From: an uncultured Bacilli bacterium
GTDB lineage: Bacteria > Bacillota_I > Bacilli_A > RF39 > UBA660
Direction: 5' to 3'
NCBI GenBank assembly: GCA_934086815.1
Contig: CAKOIM010000001.1
Location: 62,001-126,000, forward strand
Length of the DNA: 64,000 nt
Below are positions 61,758-64,000 of the stretch, one piece after another. The notes under the pieces are model-generated. The model did not search any database, was not told where the DNA came from, and saw only the letters and a list, made by a program, of their open reading frames with translations. Positions within the stretch are counted from its first letter, which is position 1; each line of letters begins with the position of its first letter. A program made the position numbers and the translations under genes.

Positions 61758-62263
61758 AATATATAAAAAAAATAATGGATGGATTAATAGTAATTGCTCT
61801 AATTATTTTAATATTAATTATTTATGGTTACGTAGAAAAGTATGTATTTAAAAAAGAATATATAAATTATTTTGGATATACAATATTTGAGGTTGCTAGT
61901 GGAAGTATGGCTCCGACTATTAATGTTGGGGATATAGTATTAGTTAAATTAACTAAAGATATTAATCAAAATGATATTATAACTTATAAAGAAAATAACT
62001 ATTTTATTACGCATAGAGTAATAAAAAAAGATAATGATAAAATTATTGCTAAAGGTGATTATAATGATTCCGTTGATAAAGATGTTAATTTAAATGATGT
62101 TTTAGGTAAAGTTATAAAAATTATACCTGGGATAGGTATATGGAAGAAAGTATTTTTTAATACAAAAGTTATGATTTCTATAGTAAGTACGATTATTCTT
62201 TTTGCAATATATTTCTATTTACTAGAAAGGAAGAAAGAAGTTAATGAAGAAGTTAAGGATTAA
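61754..62263 (+). CDS. SipW-type signal peptidase I (second complete copy)
   Basis: A 169-residue membrane peptidase with transmembrane segments at about residues 9-26 and 140-158. Catalytic Ser51 is in VASGSMAPTINVGDIVLVK and His87 is in FITHRVIKK, followed by IIAKGDYNDSVDKDVN, the G-D-x-N-x-x-x-D segment of ER-type signal peptidases. All residues needed for the Ser-His mechanism are present. It is set between two TasA-like genes, overlapping both, so these are its likely substrates. Confidence 0.92.
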   Translation: MKYIKKIMDGLIVIALIILILIIYGYVEKYVFKKEYINYFGYTIFEVASGSMAPTINVGDIVLVKLTKDINQNDIITYKENNYFITHRVIKKDNDKIIAKGDYNDSVDKDVNLNDVLGKVIKIIPGIGIWKKVFFNTKVMISIVSTIILFAIYFYLLERKKEVNEEVKD

Positions 62264-62810
62264 TAAGAAATATACTTTTATTATAATTGGTATTATTCTA
62301 ATATTTAGTTTAGGAATAAGTTATGTTACTTTTGCTAAATATCAAGTACATGCTGAAAGTGTTGCTCCGTTAGAATATGCTTTATATATATTAGATACTA
62401 AGCCTATAAGTGATACTATTAAATTGAGTGAAATTAAGCCAAATAATGATGAATATGTTTATGCATTTAGTATTAGTAATTTTAAAGATAAAAAAAGACT
62501 AGAAACTAATTTAGAATATAGTTTAGTTATTAAAGCGACGACTAATTTACCTTTAGAATATAGATTGGTTATTAATGATGATTACAAAAATAATTTTGGT
62601 AATGCTTTTTTAAAAGATGAAATAAAAGAAGATGGTGATGGGACTTATTTTAGGGTAATGACTGCGCCAGATAGTAATTTTTCATATAAAGAAGATGAAA
62701 CTAATTATTATTATTTAATTGTTAAGTTTCCGCTTAATTATGCAGATAATAAATACCAAAATATTACAGAGTTTATTAGTATAGAAATTAGTTCAAAACA
62801 AGTCATATAA
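62244..62810 (+). CDS. TasA-like secreted protein
   Basis: A 188-residue protein. The hydrophobic segment (about residues 11-29) is followed by YVTFAKYQVHAESVAPLEYALYILDTKP, with the T-F-A-K-Y SipW-type signal. The mature domain is beta-rich (IKPNNDEYVYAFSISNF, LETNLEYSLVIKATTNLPLEYRLVIN, TNYYYLIVKFPLNYADNKYQNITEFISIEI). This last pattern, Y-x-L-x-x-x-x-P with a final I-x-I-x-S strand, recurs in small TasA-type proteins. It overlaps the SipW gene by 20 bases. The downstream gap holds the promoter for the next gene and no hairpin. Confidence 0.8.
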   Translation: MKKLRINKKYTFIIIGIILIFSLGISYVTFAKYQVHAESVAPLEYALYILDTKPISDTIKLSEIKPNNDEYVYAFSISNFKDKKRLETNLEYSLVIKATTNLPLEYRLVINDDYKNNFGNAFLKDEIKEDGDGTYFRVMTAPDSNFSYKEDETNYYYLIVKFPLNYADNKYQNITEFISIEISSKQVI

Positions 62811-62825
62811 ATTGTAAGAATTTTG

Positions 62826-62854
62826 TTGCATTATGTCGAATTGTGTGTTAGAAT
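62826..62854 (+). promoter_or_regulatory. Promoter of the 62901 surface gene
   Basis: TTGCAT (62826-62831), 17 bases, TAGAAT (62849-62854) with TG in the extended position. Confidence 0.6.
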
Positions 62855-62900
62855 AAATTCATATGATAGAGAGAGTAATCTATAGTTAAGGAGTGAAGTC

Positions 62901-63959
62901 ATGGAAAATAAAATGGATGAAAATCTTGATGTATCAAAACAAAAAGATGAAAAGAAAAGGGGTACGGTTTTAGTCTCTGATAGACAAAGAAAACATAAAA
63001 AAAGAATTGGGTTATTAATTTTATTATTACTATTTACTGGTGTTATGCTGGGTACATCAACTTATGCATGGTTCACTGCTAATAAGACTGTTAATGTTAA
63101 TAAGATTACAGTTAATGTTGCAGCTCAAAATGGTATTCAAATTTCAGTGGATGGAACTACATGGAAATCAATTATTCAAACTGATGATATAAAGGGCGCT
63201 ATTGCTAAATATGCTGCAGCTAAAAATCAAGTTCCAGTTTCTATTGAACCTGTTTCTACAGTTGGGGAAATGGATGATGAAGGTTTGATGAAAATGTATT
63301 ATGGTACTGTTGATACTAATGATGATGGTAATTATATTTTGACAGCTACTAAAAGTACGGAAACAAATGGTACTGATGGTAAGTTTATAGCATTTGATTT
63401 ATTCTTTAAAGTTGATCAAAATACGGATACTTATTTAACTAGTACTTCTGGTGTTGCTGCAGAAGGAAATGATTCAGGTATTAAAAATGCTTCTAGAATG
63501 GCGTTTGCTGTTTTAGGTAATACAACTGCTGGGGATACATTAGAAAATATTCAAAAGCTAAATGCTGGAACAGCTACTCCAGTTAATATATGGGAACCAA
63601 ATTATGATATACATAAAGCGGCTGCTGTTGGTCACGCTAGAGATACTTATGGTATCACTACTCAAGAAACTGGTGCTACGCAAATTGCTTATGATGGAAT
63701 TAAAACTGACATAACTAAAGAAAATAATATTTTAGTTGGTAAAGCTAATAAAACTGATAATGCTACATATTTTGGAGCTACTACTATGAAATATTCTACA
63801 AAGGCTGATTTTACTGATAAAGTTCCATTTTTAACTCTTCAATCTGGTATTACAAAGATGAGAATTTATATGTGGATTGAAGGACAAGATGTTGATTGTG
63901 AAAATAATGCATCTGGTGGATCAATTGCTTATAATTTACAAATTACAACTGAAGCTTAA
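62901..63959 (+). CDS. Large TasA-like surface protein, paralogue of 50536
   Basis: A 352-residue protein. A 33-residue charged N-terminus precedes the hydrophobic segment (about 34-52) and TSTYAWFTANK, the SipW-type signal. The mature part repeats the blocks of the 50536 protein: VPVSIEPVSTVGEMDDEGLMKMYYGTV, GKFIAFDLFFKVDQNTDTYLT, ASRMAFAVLGN, VNIWEPNYDIHKAAAVGHARDTYGIT and YMWIEGQDVDCENNASGG. It has its own promoter and terminator and its codons are less extreme in A/T than those of its neighbours (GCT, GGT and ACT are frequent), as expected for a highly expressed gene. AAGGAG precedes ATG 62901. Candidate major surface subunit. Confidence 0.82.
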   Translation: MENKMDENLDVSKQKDEKKRGTVLVSDRQRKHKKRIGLLILLLLFTGVMLGTSTYAWFTANKTVNVNKITVNVAAQNGIQISVDGTTWKSIIQTDDIKGAIAKYAAAKNQVPVSIEPVSTVGEMDDEGLMKMYYGTVDTNDDGNYILTATKSTETNGTDGKFIAFDLFFKVDQNTDTYLTSTSGVAAEGNDSGIKNASRMAFAVLGNTTAGDTLENIQKLNAGTATPVNIWEPNYDIHKAAAVGHARDTYGITTQETGATQIAYDGIKTDITKENNILVGKANKTDNATYFGATTMKYSTKADFTDKVPFLTLQSGITKMRIYMWIEGQDVDCENNASGGSIAYNLQITTEA

Positions 63960-63976
63960 TTAGTTTATTAAATAAA

Positions 63977-64000
63977 GGATTGTTGTCTATACAACAATCC
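63977..64000 (+). terminator. Terminator hairpin at the window edge
   Basis: GGATTGTTGT (63977-63986), loop CTAT, ACAACAATCC (63991-64000). The expected T run would lie outside the window. Confidence 0.75.

Overview
This window comes from a very AT-rich, low-GC Gram-positive-type (Bacillota) bacterium. The evidence is an isoleucine T-box leader, PolC as well as DnaE, YqeG/YqeH, MraZ, HrcA with a CIRCE operator, strong AGGAGG ribosome sites and TTGACA/TATAAT or extended -10 promoters. TGG encodes Trp and TGA is used as a stop (for example at the end of rsmH), so this is the standard bacterial code and not the mycoplasma code. The mix of a reduced-looking housekeeping set with a huge surface-protein locus resembles uncultured gut Bacilli, but placing the lineage is inference.

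Layout. 1-183: end of an SGNH-hydrolase-like gene. 184-3551: T-box leader and a type-2 isoleucyl-tRNA synthetase with a swapped signature motif. 3569-3645: tRNA-Arg(CCG). 3771-9180: yqeG-yqeH-mutL, an anchored propeller-like protein, yceD and rpmF. 9261-14486: a coiled-coil membrane protein, a DUF1292 protein, a pair of zincin-like paralogues (one with its metal site broken) and an nfeD/stomatin pair. 14606-18343: the start of the division cluster (mraZ-rsmH-ftsL-pbp2B), which then stops. 18353-20351: rpmB on the minus strand and an AbiE toxin-antitoxin pair whose promoter lies inside a 23-bp perfect palindrome. 21080-28216: dnaE and polC in tandem. 28219-31750: repeat arrays, a DUF4143 ATPase and a surface protein whose 3' end looks like the variable region of a diversity-generating retroelement (DGR). 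31755-34579: DUF4176 protein, short-chain dehydrogenase, YnbB-like PLP enzyme and an unknown gene. 34580-35137: a gene fragment between 19-bp direct repeats. 35138-42775: the heat-shock cluster hrcA-grpE-x-dnaK-tldD-tldE-dnaJ.

42918-63959 is the most unusual part: about 21 kb devoted to making, exporting and probably assembling a surface layer or fibre. It holds two complete SipW (ER)-type signal peptidases and two relatives lacking catalytic residues. It also holds seven small proteins with TasA/camelysin-like signal segments (T-x-A-x-F/Y just after the hydrophobic stretch), several sharing a C-terminal E-G-x-D-x-D-C motif. A 2472-residue protein has about 28 Y-G-G-G-N rungs of a predicted beta-solenoid. 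Most unexpected, a membrane-anchored McrB-like AAA+ ATPase and a DUF2357-like (McrC-type) partner lie inside the first operon, between a secreted protein and a SipW peptidase. The best candidate for an undescribed system is this SipW/TasA locus with a built-in McrB-type motor, with the DGR-like adhesin at 29977-31524 as a second highlight.

The ribosome, DNA-replication, repair and chaperone genes are ordinary in content; their order (polC next to dnaE, an unknown gene between grpE and dnaK, tldDE between dnaK and dnaJ) is less usual.
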